A DNA stretch of 64,000 nucleotides, taken from the NCBI GenBank assembly GCA_964020085.1, contig CAXHUQ010000241.1, positions 270,001 to 334,000 on the forward strand, read 5' to 3'. Shown here piece after piece: positions 34,148 through 45,395 of this stretch. Within the stretch, counting starts at the first letter, position 1. Every line of letters begins with the position of its first letter. The notes beneath the pieces were generated by a model. The model was not told where the DNA came from, made no database searches, and saw only the letters and a list, made by a program, of their open reading frames with translations. A program made the position numbers and the translations under genes. The DNA is from Micromussa lordhowensis. Taxonomy: Eukaryota > Cnidaria > Anthozoa > Scleractinia > Lobophylliidae.

Positions 34148-34375
34148 CAGTATTGTGCAAAAGTAACGCAAGCGAAATGCGCGAATTTCGTTCTTTGTTT
34201 ACGCGAACTTTCCAGGAAAGTTCACGCGAAAGTTCGAGTGACAATTCACGGCCTTTTGAGCGAAATTTCCCTAGAACAAAGAACGCTATTTCGTCGAACT
34301 TTCGGTACGAAACGAAATTTCACGATGAGAAGCGTCCTTTCACTAACTCAGTGCCTGAAATTTCGCGTTAAACAG

Positions 34376-36255
34376 ACACAACAATTCCTCACACGATCTA
34401 TTCGATCTACCCGTCATGTAACATCCGCGAAATATACAGAAGGTTTTCAACGCACCCCCTAACTGGAGTTCAGTCACGAACAGAAATAATAAGAATTACA
34501 AGTAAAACTTACCACAAGTGAAGACTCAACTTAGTTTCATTCCAGAAGAGACAAAACATAAGCCCATTTTGATCAGTGTAGTCATCGGTTATCAGCTTTG
34601 TAGAAAACTTTTATACCAGGCTCTTCCACGGGCGCTTCAAATCAGTACACATGCTTTTGTCCGCAAGGATATCCAAAATGGTTCTTTCGCTTTCGCAGAT
34701 TAACTTCAGTACTTCAATATTTCGATAAACACGAGTGTGTTTAACGCTCTGAACGTTTCAATAACCATAATTTCGTGGCTGTCAAACGCTCGTGTAAAAT
34801 GCGTTTGTTGTTCTCGGTCCCAGCCCCACGCATTTAGCTGACTTTATTACGTCATTTATGCTGGAGAACACGTTGAGGGCAAAAATTTTCAAGCCCCTCC
34901 CTCGGTTCGCAGTTTTCCTTGCGCGCCGAAGCCGCCCAATCTCTGCACAGAAATATAATGCCGCGAGGTCGAGAATTTTTTCACTGGTCAAGAAGGTTTT
35001 TTTTTGTCGAGATAACTTATTTGGCGTGTTCTGGGTCGCGGGTAAATCGCGGGCCAGAGATATCAGAAATAATAACAATAGCTATAAAAATATTTCGAAA
35101 AGAAATTGCTTATTTTCCATAGCTTGAAAATAAGCGGATAATAAATTTATCTCCTTTTCTCCTTACTTGTGAATGCTGAATTTAGAGGATGCGAATTGAC
35201 TTAAGCGAACGTGAAAAAATCTAGCGAATACCAATCAGTTTTTAGCGACAGCAAATGGAATTTAGCGACAGCCTATAAAACAACATTTTAAAGCATTTAG
35301 GAGAGAGAACCATCGGTGGTGCCCCTAAATTAATATATTATCATACCACAGATGTCAGTTACACAGACTTCTTTTCTTTAATTTATTGCAACCACTAGTA
35401 AAAACAGTGTTATTTGAAGTACGGTGCGTGGCTATTCTATCATTGCAGCATTTGATGACACTACAAAATTAAAGCCTATCATAAAGCAAATACGCCCGTA
35501 ACTTAAAATACCAAAAACTACAACTGTATAGAATAACAGTGATGCAATAAACTTTTATTACATTCGAAAACACCTTGTCTCAGTTACAAATTCGTATGTT
35601 TAACGGAAACTCAAAGATAAATGGAAATATCAAAAGCTCTGTTAACTTCTATGTAATAACAAAATGATTGGCATCAATGTTTGTCCTGTGATAAAGTTAG
35701 GGTCACTTTCCTAAACTGTGTACTGAAATGAATTACTCTTACATGTTAAAATACCTTGTCCTTGTAAACTACTTTATGTTTAATGGGTTGCTTTTCTAAA
35801 ATGTCTACCGCCGCGGCATCTTTAAACATAACGATACGATAATGAAAGAATATGGAAACACATTTCCAGTCTAAAAGCCGTCCCTTAAAAAAACCGTCCC
35901 TTAAAACCGTCCCTTAATTTAAAAGGAAACTGAAAGATAGCTAACTATAAATAATGGTAATAGTACTGAGTGGAGTCCAAATCGGTCTGTAATCATATGA
36001 GTGATTAACAAAATCGGACGACCGCAAAGCGGGAGTCTGATTTGTTAATCATAAGTATGATTACAGACCGAATTGGACGACACGATGTCCTGTTACCAAT
36101 TAATCAAAACCATGACAAAATTCGAGAAACGAACAAACCATCGATTGAGCGCTGAACGATTTTGAAACGTCGTTATGAATGCTGAAAAACCCAGCATTTT
36201 GTTGGAGTTTTAATTAGCTAAACATATGGCATACATACGTAACAATAACAAAATA
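34376..36255. other. No gene recognised inside the TA-flanked element
   Basis: Non-coding apart from the MITE at 35975..36078. A short triplicated CCGTCCCTTAAAA motif lies near 35880. Confidence 0.4.
35975..36078. repeat. Foldback MITE
   Basis: The arms GTCCAAATCGGTCTGTAATC and their near-complement TGATTACAGACCGAATTGGAC enclose GGACGACCGCAAAGCGGGAGTC-like sequence. Confidence 0.8.
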
Positions 36256-39200
36256 AATTAGCTTAGTTGGGTTTGTTCTTCCGCAAATTCTGGCATCTTT
36301 TTGCAATGCTTGTTTTGCATTGCTCCCACATGCGGATGAGGTCCTCGGTGCCCCGGCACTGGTAGTTGAATGAAAACAAAGGTTAATTCAAGTAGATGTT
36401 ATTGCGTCTTTCAACAACATGCAAACTTTAAATTTCAAAGGCACTTTTCACTGCTGTCAATCAAATGTTCGGCGGCTCCTCCCAGCTTCCGACTACTGCC
36501 GAGCGTGCGTAATTAAATCATTGCGCGCAGTTCAGACAACGAAACAGTGCTTGGCAGTAGTCGAAAGTTGGAAAAAGCCGCCAAAAATTTGATTTACGGC
36601 AGCAAAAAACGTATTTGTTGGTTGAGTTTTGAATTTTAGAGCCCGTAGGCACAGCCGCAGTAAAAAATGATGCTTCTAATGCGTTAAAAAAAAGATGGAT
36701 TTTTGGAGCACAAAATTATGTCTGTTATCTTGCGTTCGGTTTCCAAAGCGATAATTTCGTTTTAACAATCATATAAGTGAAGATCACATACTAGGTTTAT
36801 AAGTAAAAATTAAAAATAATGTTTATAAGTGGCTCAAAAACGGAGTTATTAGTCTTATAATGCATCAATCGTTCAAGCACTATGTGCAATGCCATTTACT
36901 AACCTTTAATTGCAGCAAGTATGTTTTGGTCTAAGGGAGCATAGTCCTTTGTACCATGCACCGTTGATTTCTGCAATATGTCTCTCGGAAAAAGGTGGTC
37001 CACTAAGCGTAACGTCATTGCTGTGGGTTTCTGGGCAGCCTTTGCAAAAGTAAAGTCCGCTCTGGACAGCCGGACATTGCTTATTCCTCCGACCGCGACT
37101 GTATCAGTTCCTAAGAAAGCAAGAGAAGAAACAGGTTAGTTGTTGACATCATTTGAAAACTTAAATCTGGGTCTACTAAAAACTGTTAACAACATTGTTT
37201 TGGTCTCGCTTAAAAAACTGTTTTTATCAAACTAACTTTATGCCTTTTTCCTTAGAAAGAGAGAGAAGGAACAGGTAAGTTGTCGAGAATCAATATTTAA
37301 TTGTATTCCAGGCCTACTTAACTTAAATCACTATTTTTTCTGACTGTTCTATCAAACTTAGCAGTACTATTTACCTGTTTCCATAGGGCTGTCCATTAAT
37401 TCTGGGAAAGCATTCCTTTGGGCCTGAACATCACACATTCGCAGACTACCTGGCATCTCCTGCTGCCTCGGCACAACTGGGGGCGGTGGAAATTCCAATG
37501 ACAATGCAGAAGAATCTTGGTTGAAGGGCGTTGCGAAGGAGTGCACCTGAGCTGAGGTTTGTGGCGTACAGTGAGGTGTCTGTGGCACGGATGTTTGGGC
37601 AGTCATCATATTGAGGAGAGTGTCCAGCTTAGCCTCCTGCCTGTCCAGCTTCGCCTCCTGTTTAGCAAATGAGCACTCTAACCTCTCCAGGATGGTCCTC
37701 AACAGGTGGAGCTCCTCATTTATGGCCTCGAAGGTACTACCGCTGTACTGGTTCAACCGCTGTTAGAGAATATCGCACACACATTACCTTTTAGGATAAC
37801 TCAAGAACGCCTTAGTTGAGCATTTTTTGCAAGTGAAAATATTAATTGGTAAAGCAAATATCTTTTTTAAGTGTTGACTAGTAGTTCTTTCAATGTCTTG
37901 TTTATATCTTAAGTGAATCTGTTGTAGGACATTGTTATTAAATAACTTTTTGGTCTTGCGTGTTGGTTGTCCCTTTGCAAAACTGTAGATTTCTTGAGTA
38001 AACCTGAAGCTAACGTGCCAGATTCAATAGATTAAGCTACACCGAACGGACATGAATCGGAAAAAATTTAAATAAAATCTCTACTTCAATAATTGATTTT
38101 TTTGTAAGCTAGCCTGTGCTTCTTAAGAGCAAGAGGCATTACAAAGTAAAAACCCTGATAAACACCCCATTTTACATCACGATCAGTATTGCCCGAGATA
38201 ATGACTTACGTTTGTCGTGTTGTCGACGGTTCTGATAGCTTGGGAAAGTAACTCTGTAGTTAGATTTTCTTCGTCGAGGTCGGAAAACCCATCTAACGGC
38301 ACAAACTCACTGACGGTTTCCAACTCTGTGCTTTCGTGGGCAGCATGCACCGCTGACACAAGGGAAGACAGGGGAGTATCATCTTCAGAATCTGAAGATT
38401 CCGACGAAGAGATGACATCTGCGTTCTTTGAAGGCGATGCTGCATCTAAAATCTAACCAGTAATAGCCCTACGTAAGTGTTTGGTTGTAAACAAATTACG
38501 GTCGGTCGCCTTGTTACAGGGTCCACTAATCGGCTTAAAATAAGCTGTACACTGGTACTTCGTTTCAAAGCTGTTGTGGAACAAATCCACTTTTTAATGA
38601 AATGAAACAAAATTTTCATGGAACTAAGTGACTTTGACTTGAAACGAAACGACTTGGGTGGGGGGTTACAGTATCAATTTAAATAGGTTACGAGGTATCC
38701 AAGAAAACACTTCAAGGGAAATAAGTTCGACCAAGAACAGACATCACATTTAATTTGCAAATGGACACATTTTGTTCTGTATGAAATTTTTGAATGAAGA
38801 CGCGGTAACTATGGCAAAGCTTCTCTAATAGTATTTGTTTTAGCCTTATAGATATACAATCGTTTCCTGAACAAGTTGTTTCGTTGACGTCCAGTACAAC
38901 TATACATTAGCGAAACGACCGACATTCTCCACAAAATGTTCCCTCTCAAGTTAATAGAAGTATAAAAACTAATTCCTGCTATCTCGAACACGCTAACAAC
39001 CCTTGATTGATTAATACGTACCTTTCCTTTCGGTTTTTCTTTCTTTTTTTCTTTTTGTTTGCGGCTTTTCTTGCTGGCAGTTTCATCTGTTTCGGCTGCA
39101 GGTGGTGACTCTGGGATCTGCGAGTAAGATAAGAAATGCGTTAAGATCTCCCGCATCAACACAGAAAGGTTTGTTAGACTTCAAAAGCAGTTTGCTGGTC

Positions 39201-39614
39201 CTGAAGACATACAGTAAAACTCAGACTGCCAAGGGTAACAAGAAGATAACTAGTTAACGAGGATTCCAGGTAGTTGATAGTAATTGTCTGAAAAAGACAC
39301 TTCGAGGGAAAGACTTTTTAAGTTTTTGCTAGTGAGGAGTTAGTGTTAAGTTATTTACCAAAATAAATACTTACCAATTTTCTCTTCGCTCGAGCCCGAC
39401 GTGGCGGCAGGTTGCCCTGTTCCGCGGAGTTTTGCTGGACCTCCTCTTCGAGTGGGTAACAAGCTACAATTGCGGCGTACTCCTTTTGAGTTTTACCCCA
39501 TACCACCTTAACTTTCTGACCCTCTCTTAATGGGGACGGGTCAATGATAGTTGAACGGTAGACATCCGAATACTGTCCACGCTTCCAGCTAACTCTAGCA
39601 ATTTTGTTTTCCAT
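36256..39614 (-). CDS. BEN-domain protein gene (six exons) inside the TA-flanked element
   Basis: Exons: 39375..39614, 39022..39117, 38210..38452, 37375..37759, 36904..37110 and a putative last exon about 36256..36359. The first five join in phase with GT-AG borders. Exon 1 (MENKIARVSWKRGQYSDVYR) holds a small beta-rich module (GQKVKVVWGKTQKEYAAIVA). Exon 2 is Lys-rich (KKSRKQKEKKKEKPKGK) and exon 3 acidic (SSSESSDSEDDTPLSS). Exon 4 is a coiled coil (LRTILERLECSFAKQEAKLD) plus a Pro-rich stretch. Exon 5 starts the BEN domain (LVDHLFPRDILQKSTVHGTK, YAPLDQNILAAIK). The last exon would read CRGTEDLIRMWEQCKTSIAK, but its phase does not match exon 5, so a micro-exon or a frameshift is needed. BEN domains bind DNA and recruit repressors. 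A TATA box lies 66 bp upstream. Confidence 0.7.
36447..36610. repeat. Foldback MITE in the last intron of the BEN gene
   Basis: The left arm includes CTTCCGACTACTGCC near 36486 and the right arm GGCAGTAGTCGAAAG near 36551. The arms extend outward through GGCGGCT / AGCCGCC to ATCAAAT / ATTTGAT. Confidence 0.7.
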
Positions 39615-39679
39615 TGTTTAGCGGTCGTGAGAACAGCGATGATAGTTGTGATAAGTGGCCGAAACGGACAGGTTTGGTC

Positions 39680-39686
39680 TTTTATA
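39680..39686 (-). promoter_or_regulatory. TATA box of the BEN-domain gene
   Basis: TATAAAA on the minus strand, 66 bp before the ATG at 39614, a usual core-promoter spacing with a short leader. Confidence 0.6.
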
Positions 39687-39689
39687 CTT

Positions 39690-41214
39690 CTCTTTCGGTT
39701 AAGTCGGATCGAAAATCTTGTAACCTGATTGGCTTTTTCATTGAACGTTATTATGCAAACTGCCTTTGTTGTCTGCCACTTTAAGTGGACAATAACAAAT
39801 TTTGCGTCCTTTCGCGTGCCTATTGATGTTAAAAAAATTATAATGTCAATAGACAAGCGAAAGCATTATTTGGTGGTAGAATTTTTCCAAGCTTTTGTTA
39901 CTTGACAGTTTTGTTATTTAAAGTTGTTTAGATAAAGAAATTGTTTGATAATTCTTAACTTAACTGGCAGCCTCAGCACAAGCAATTTCTTGGATTGAAA
40001 AACTATAAAAACATGTTTCTGTTTTTGATTGTGGCTTTAACAGAAGCATACTTGGTCGAGGCAGGCCTTTGATGATAAAAGTTCTCTAGAGCATCTTGGG
40101 CGCATGGCAAAAAATGATGCTAACGGAACGGATGAAAGACTCCTTTCCAAAAACTCACACTTTCGCTGTTTTAAATCAAGGAACAATGGCATAATATAAA
40201 ATAATAGTTTCAAGCGGCATTCACAACCCGTCCAGAAATATCACACCCCTCACAGTTTCAATACAACTTAAAAGCGTGCTAATTAACAGAACATGTTATT
40301 TATTCTAAATAGAAAAATGGGCCAACCGGGCTCATTTACATCTCTAAGGCCAAGTTCAGACGCCGTACTTCACATGAGCCGAATCGAATGCAAACGAGAA
40401 AAATCGTTTGTTATCCTTCATTTAATGGCATACGATTCGGCTCATGTGAAGTACGTCCACGCGCATTCGGCGAATTCGACAACGAATATGGATACTTTTG
40501 AATCTGCACTCCAAAGTGGAAAAAGAATAAATCCGCAACCCCGGGGACCACACAAACTTGCTGAGTAGGGAGAATGCAAACAACGGAATGAAAAGAATAA
40601 ATAGTTTACCTTTGTCTTCTGTTGTATATCTTACGCAACCTTACAGAGAAAACCGCTACTGTAACACTGTAGGGCTAAACTCGTACCTAGGCCTTTTCGC
40701 GCTCTGCAAAAATATTTTTGGTTTACATATGAACATTGACAAGGGAGGCAACTCTTTGCCAAAGTATTTTGAACGCAATCGCAAAATTTGCTTCAATCTC
40801 TAAATTTCGCTGCTCTCCCGAAAGCAAACAAACACAAAATGTGGTCGGAAGATTTTTCTACAGCTTGGCCGAATTTGTTTTCGAATTCTTTTGCGACAGT
40901 CGGAGAATTTAGCGTCTTTTGGAAAGTTTTTTTTTCACAAATCGTGCAAGCAAGAAATACTGCGAACAGGGGGAGGGCTACAGTTTTGTCGTGTCAAAAA
41001 AGCATGTGTGGGAGATGGAGGGGAGCTTTATAGTTTATAGTCGCGCGAAACAGTTTTAGAACGACAAACAAAATTCTTTATTAGCCGCTTCTCGATAAAC
41101 AGAAGAGATAAGTTCTACTGTTTAACTGTGAAATCAGTTATTTAAAATCACTTCTGTAAAAAATGTTTGTGATACAAAATAAATCGTTGATCATTGACTT
41201 TTATCAGATATGAT
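39690..41214. other. No gene recognised inside the TA-flanked element
   Basis: Non-coding apart from the MITE at 40348..40455. Short frames only. Confidence 0.4.
40348..40455. repeat. Foldback MITE, second copy of the 25579 family
   Basis: Left arm GGCCAAGTTCAGACGCCGTA and right arm CGGCTCATGTGAAGTAC match 25579..25692. The outermost right arm is lost here. Confidence 0.75.
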
Positions 41215-41230
41215 GGCTCCTAAAGGAGCC
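41215..41230 (-). promoter_or_regulatory. Histone-type stem-loop just after the Tc1 transposase stop codon
   Basis: On the minus strand, TAA AAAC precedes GGCTCC-TTTA-GGAGCC, a 6-bp stem and 4-nt loop. A second version, GGCTCC-TGTA-GGAGCC, sits at 41288..41303 inside the coding tail. The first copy is identical to 2207..2222 and also has the AAAC upstream flank usual at histone mRNA 3' ends. Confidence 0.4.
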
Positions 41231-41234
41231 GTTT

Positions 41235-42329
41235 TTAGCGACCTACAGTGCAATGTCGAATCAGCATTCGACGGAGCAGGGCGCGCTGGCTCCTACAGGA
41301 GCCGTTTTTTAATACTTGGTTGCAGCACCTCGGGGCCTCCACCACAGCTGGAACAACCTTGTGCAAAACGTGATCAATATATTTTGCACACTTCTCTGGC
41401 GTGACTTTCCTCTCCCAGAACTTCTTTATGCCATCTAGCAGCTCTTGCTTGTTGCGTGGCTTGACTTTAGACTCCAAGTAGAACTTAAGTTCATGCCACA
41501 AGTCTTCGATTGGGTTGAGGTCAGGACTCTCTGGAGGAGTACGCCACCAGTTGATGCTTTCCTCCTCAAAGAAAGCTTGTGCTCGCCTGGACGTGTGTTT
41601 GGGATCATTGTCTTGCATGAACCGGTGGTCGGGAAGTTTGTTTCTGATAAACGGGACAAGCGTCGTCTCTAGTATGTTGCAGAAGAGATCAGCATCCATG
41701 ATGCCATCAAAGATGCAAATCTTAGTGGCACCATGGCGGCTAATCCCTCCCCAGACATGAACTTTGAGCGGATGCTTCGGTTTCGGCTTTCGCTTGGTGG
41801 GCTCGTCCGCCATCCTAAAGCATGTACGGCGATACGACTGGAGGGAAATTGAGCACTCATCGCTAAAAATCACGTTGTGGAAAGTGTCTCCACTCTCCAA
41901 AACGCGTTGAGGAAACTCCAGCCGCTTGACTTTGTTGGCGTCACGAATCAGCTGGCAATAGGCGGTCCGCTGCAGAGTCCAGCCTTGCTGCTTTCGCGAT
42001 CTCCGTACCGTGGATGAACTCACAGAAATTCCAGGCTTTGCCAGCTTCTTTTGGATCTTGGCGCTTGTCATCTCATCATCCTTGCGCATCTGCTGATCTA
42101 TGAAGGCTCTTGCTTCTGCAGACAGCTTTCTTGGTCTCCCCGAGCGAGGTAAATTTGCCACAGAGCCGGTACGACGCAGTTTCTTGATCATGCGAGTGAT
42201 ACCTGAAAGGCTCGCAACTAAGCCTTCGCCTTTCGAGGTCTTCAATATTCCAGCTGGATGGAGGCCTTGGTTATGGAGGAGCTCGATTCGAGTTCTCACG
42301 TAGTTAGAATATTTCGGCATGATTACCAC
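41235..42329 (-). CDS. Tc1-family DD34E transposase
   Basis: A 364-residue uninterrupted frame. The N-terminal paired-like helix-turn-helix region (IELLHNQGLHPAGILKTSKG) is followed by the GRPRKLS AT-hook-like linker and a second HTH (KPGISVSSSTVRRSRKQQGW). The catalytic triad is visible: D157 (NVIFSDECS), D240 (RFMQDNDPKHTS) and E275 (SPDLNPIEDLWHELK), with 34 residues between the last two, the Tc1 DD34E spacing. The protein cuts and pastes DNA with TA duplications, in accord with the TA-flanked ends at 34148 and 42962. The tail after KVVPAVVEAP is longer than usual (NQVLKNGSCRSQRALLRRM) and runs through a stem-loop. Full length and no disabling change suggest recent activity. Confidence 0.93.
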   Translation of the reverse strand: MVIMPKYSNYVRTRIELLHNQGLHPAGILKTSKGEGLVASLSGITRMIKKLRRTGSVANLPRSGRPRKLSAEARAFIDQQMRKDDEMTSAKIQKKLAKPGISVSSSTVRRSRKQQGWTLQRTAYCQLIRDANKVKRLEFPQRVLESGDTFHNVIFSDECSISLQSYRRTCFRMADEPTKRKPKPKHPLKVHVWGGISRHGATKICIFDGIMDADLFCNILETTLVPFIRNKLPDHRFMQDNDPKHTSRRAQAFFEEESINWWRTPPESPDLNPIEDLWHELKFYLESKVKPRNKQELLDGIKKFWERKVTPEKCAKYIDHVLHKVVPAVVEAPRCCNQVLKNGSCRSQRALLRRMLIRHCTVGR

Positions 42330-42339
42330 TTAAGTGCTA

Positions 42340-42962
42340 AGAAGCAAATGATCGAGAGAGTGATTGATATGCGTGGAAACAATGCAGGTTGCACTCGCTC
42401 GCGAGGGGACTAGAATCCCAGCGGGAAATGTCATGATTTGTTACATGAAGGGCTTACCCTAACAAAATGGCACTCAGTGCAAGTTTTACTTGCCTCGGTG
42501 CTTGCGTGGTTGAAGCAGCAAGTTTGTACTGAATCTCTGACGTTTTTAGCCGCTAGGATGCATTAACAATCAAACATTCAACAGGTGAGAACATTGTAAT
42601 AGTTGACCGAGTTGATGAACGTAATTTCAGATGTTCTTTACGTCTCTTTACACAACAACAAATCACGAAATGTAGTCGTATTTTGCTTAGTTTGTGTCAG
42701 AACACTTATCAACCAGAGCGAATTTTCTCCCGCAATTTCGCGGCTAACGATCGAAAAGAGCGAACTTTCCCTCGAAATTTCCTGACTCGTTAGCGTCCAC
42801 GGTGAATTATCGTTCGAAAAATCAGGAGGAATAAAACAATAGGTACCTTGATAGTTCGCGGAAAAGTCACGGAACTTTCGTTTGAGGCGAAATTTCTTTG
42901 AAAAGCCATGAAAAGCCAAGAAATTCGTCGAAATTCGTTTGCGTTACTTTTGCACAATACTG
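42340..42962. other. Right subterminal region of the TA-flanked element
   Basis: 42640..42962 is rich in GCGAAATTTCG-, CGAACTTTC- and GAAATTTC-like motifs in both senses, like 34148..34375 at the left end. Confidence 0.55.
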
Positions 42963-42964
42963 TA

Positions 42965-44983
42965 TAAGCTAATACAAGAGGACCAAACCGGATATGTTAA
43001 AGGCTGTTACATCAGACAGAATATTAGTTAGGCTAGTTAAAGACATAATGAAAATAACAGCCTTAGAAAACATACCTGGCATGGCAATTTTCATCGATTT
43101 TAAAAAAGCTTTTGATTCCGTAGATTGGAATTTCTTAGCCAAAGTTCTAGAAGCCTTTAACTTCGGTCCACAAATTCGGAAGTGGATTAGGACGTTCTAT
43201 ACCGATATCAGCAGCTGTTTGATTAACAACGGGTACGCTTCAGAGTTTTTTAACCTTCAAAGAGGGGTCAGACAAGGCTGCCCTCTATCCGGTATCCTCT
43301 TTGTTCTTTGCGCGGAAATTTTAGCACAGGCAATCAGAAATAATGATAATATTAAGGGAATACAAATCTATAATAAGGAATATAAAATATCTCAATATGC
43401 GGATGATACTACTGCTTTCGTGTCTGACGCAAAGTCGGCGGAAAATCTTTTTAAAACTTTGCGCATCTTCCGTGACGTTTCAGGCTTAGAATTGAATAAG
43501 TCCAAAACTGAAGGAATGTGGCTAGGGTCATGTAGATACAACACCTCGACACCTTTTGGTATAGCTTGGCCTTCAGAACCTATATATGCACTAGGAATCT
43601 ATTTCACTTATAATGAACATATTTCTTTCAAAAAGAATTTTGAGGAAAAATTAAACTCGATGAAAAAACTGCTAAATCTTTGGCGGTCACGAAGTCTTAC
43701 CTTGTATGGTCGAATAACCATTCTTAAGAGCCTTGCCCTCTCCAAGCTTGTCTACAATACATCTGTACTCACCTTCCCTCTAGAATTTGCATCCTCGGTT
43801 AAAACTGCTATCTCTGAGTTTGTTTGGCAAACAAAACCTAAAATCAAACACACCACTATGATTGGTCCGAAAATTAAAGGTGGCTTAGACCTACCAGATT
43901 TCGAAATAATGAACAACGCCCTTAAGGTCACTTGGATAAAAAGGCTACATGAAAGTAGCAGTAACGCAAGTTGGAGTCACATACCTCTTTCATTTTTAAA
44001 AGAGGTAGGGAGTTCTTTTTTATTGGAATGTAACTACGACTTAAAGTGTCTTAAAGTGTCTATACCCATTAATTTTTACAAAGATATCTTGCATACCTGG
44101 CAGACGATAAACCAACATACTCCAGAAAGCAAAGAACAAATACTAAACGAAATCTTGTGGAATAACCGCTTTATCAAAATCGAAAAGTTTTCCGTTTATT
44201 ACCAAAGTTGGCACATGGCAGGAGTAATTAGAGTCAAAGACATTTTTTGTGAAAGTAACTTCTTAACTTTCAATGACTTTTGCCGCAACTCCGCAATCAA
44301 AACTAATTTTCTCACATATTACGGCTTATGCAACGCAATTCCTCAAAAATGGATTCGCTTGTTAAAAGAATCTAACCCAAATACACCTACGAACTCAGAA
44401 TACGTTGGGAAAATACCTTTAAGCAAGCTTTCCTGTAAATCAGTTTCTCGACTTCTTATCAGTCAGAAATTTGAACCTCCTACAGCTGAGAGAAGAATGT
44501 TGCAAGCAAATCTCGACGAGCAAGCAATCAGTACTATTTATAATATTCCCTTCAATGTGACCAAAGATATGACTCGCCATTTTCCAATTTAAAATTGTGC
44601 ACCACATCTTGCCAACCAATGCTACTCTATTCAGAGATAAAATTGCACAGCATGATAAATGTCATCTCTGTGATCAGAAATAAACCCTGAACCATCTTTT
44701 TGTTTCTTGTCCGAACGTGCAGACCTTCTGGCAAAGCTTTTCTCGTTGGTGGAATGTTAAAAATGACGACTTTATCGAATTGAATGAGAAAACCATCATC
44801 TATGGCTTTACAAAAGATTTCAGCCAACAACGCGGTTTAAACCTCTGCTTAATAATTGCAAAATATTACATCTATTGTGCTTCAAGAGATGAAGAAAACT
44901 ACTACTTCGAGGCCTTCCTTGCATACCTCAAGAGTAAATTGTCTATAGAGAAGAGCAGGTGTAAATCACAAATCATCTTGTAA
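42965..44983 (+). pseudogene. LINE copy B, 3' half: reverse transcriptase and C-terminal zinc motif
   Basis: It resumes with QEDQTGYVKG, then a 1-nt frameshift near 43020 before RLVKDIMKITALENIPGM. The RT core is complete: IFIDFKKAFDSVDWNF (motif A), RQGCPLSGILF, SQYADDTTAFV (catalytic DD). The thumb/connection part includes LYGRITILKSLALSKLVYNT and continues to 44592. A second shift at about 44580 and a TAA at about 44683 break the tail, which carries CHLCDQK-TLNHLFVSCPN (CCHC knuckle) and ends at 44983. It is the same clade as the LINE at 1-6 kb, with many shared blocks. Three disruptions plus the 8.8 kb insertion make it inactive. Confidence 0.85.
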
Positions 44984-45339
44984 ACACAACTTTCTTAATC
45001 AGTACTAATCTTAACAAATTAAACAAAACAAAAAAAGCACCACACGACACGTACACATGTGTGTGCTTCTGTTTCCTCTTTTTTTTTGTTCTTTTACCTT
45101 AGTCTTTTCTCAACTTATTTGATTCATAGCCTTTTAATAGTAAGTATATTTTCTACTTTCGTAAGGTTTTATTTTCAGCAGATTTAGTATTCTAATATAA
45201 CCAAAAGTGCATTGTAAGTAATTTGCGTGTTATACATTATGTAAAGCAATTTTTGTCAATTACTGTCATTAAATAAGTTATGTATGTAATATTGTAAAGA
45301 GTGATGTTCAAATTAAAGAATAAATTATTCAAAAAAAAA
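44984..45339 (+). mobile_element. 3' UTR and poly-A tail of LINE copy B
   Basis: AT-rich, with AATAAA at 45319..45324 and an A9 tail at 45331..45339, marking the insertion end. The 5' truncated end is at or just before 33188. Confidence 0.7.
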
Positions 45340-45395
45340 CAAGAGCTCCACAGTAGCAGTTTTTGAAACTTAGTTTATTTTTTGGGTAGTTCAGG

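Larger units (their letters stand above)
34148..42962. mobile_element. 8.8 kb TA-flanked Tc1-type element carrying a Tc1 transposase and a BEN-domain gene
   Basis: Both ends read CAGTATTGTGCAAAAGTAAC followed by GCAA[G/A]CGAA, inverted, and are flanked by TA (34146..34147 and 42963..42964). Outside, the two sides are consecutive parts of one LINE RT, which proves insertion. About 230-320 bp inside each end is dense in GCGAAATTTCGC/CGAAAGTTCG-like palindromic motifs. The Tc1 DD34E transposase (41235..42329) reads inward from the right end, and the BEN gene (36256..39614) is on the same strand. Tc1 elements are usually under 3 kb, so either this is an outsized carrier or the transposase is a nested element whose own ends I could not find. 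MITEs at 35975, 36447 and 40348 add length. Confidence 0.65.

Noticed and set aside
37263..37281. Plus-strand micro-exon AAAGAGAGAGAAGGAACAG between TTAG and GTAAGT, repeated in similar form near 37115
   Set aside because: On the minus strand these are the pyrimidine tracts of the acceptors of the BEN gene introns, which explains them.
41445..41760. Several plus-strand frames over the Tc1 transposase
   Set aside because: They are antisense to the catalytic domain, which is fully open on the minus strand.
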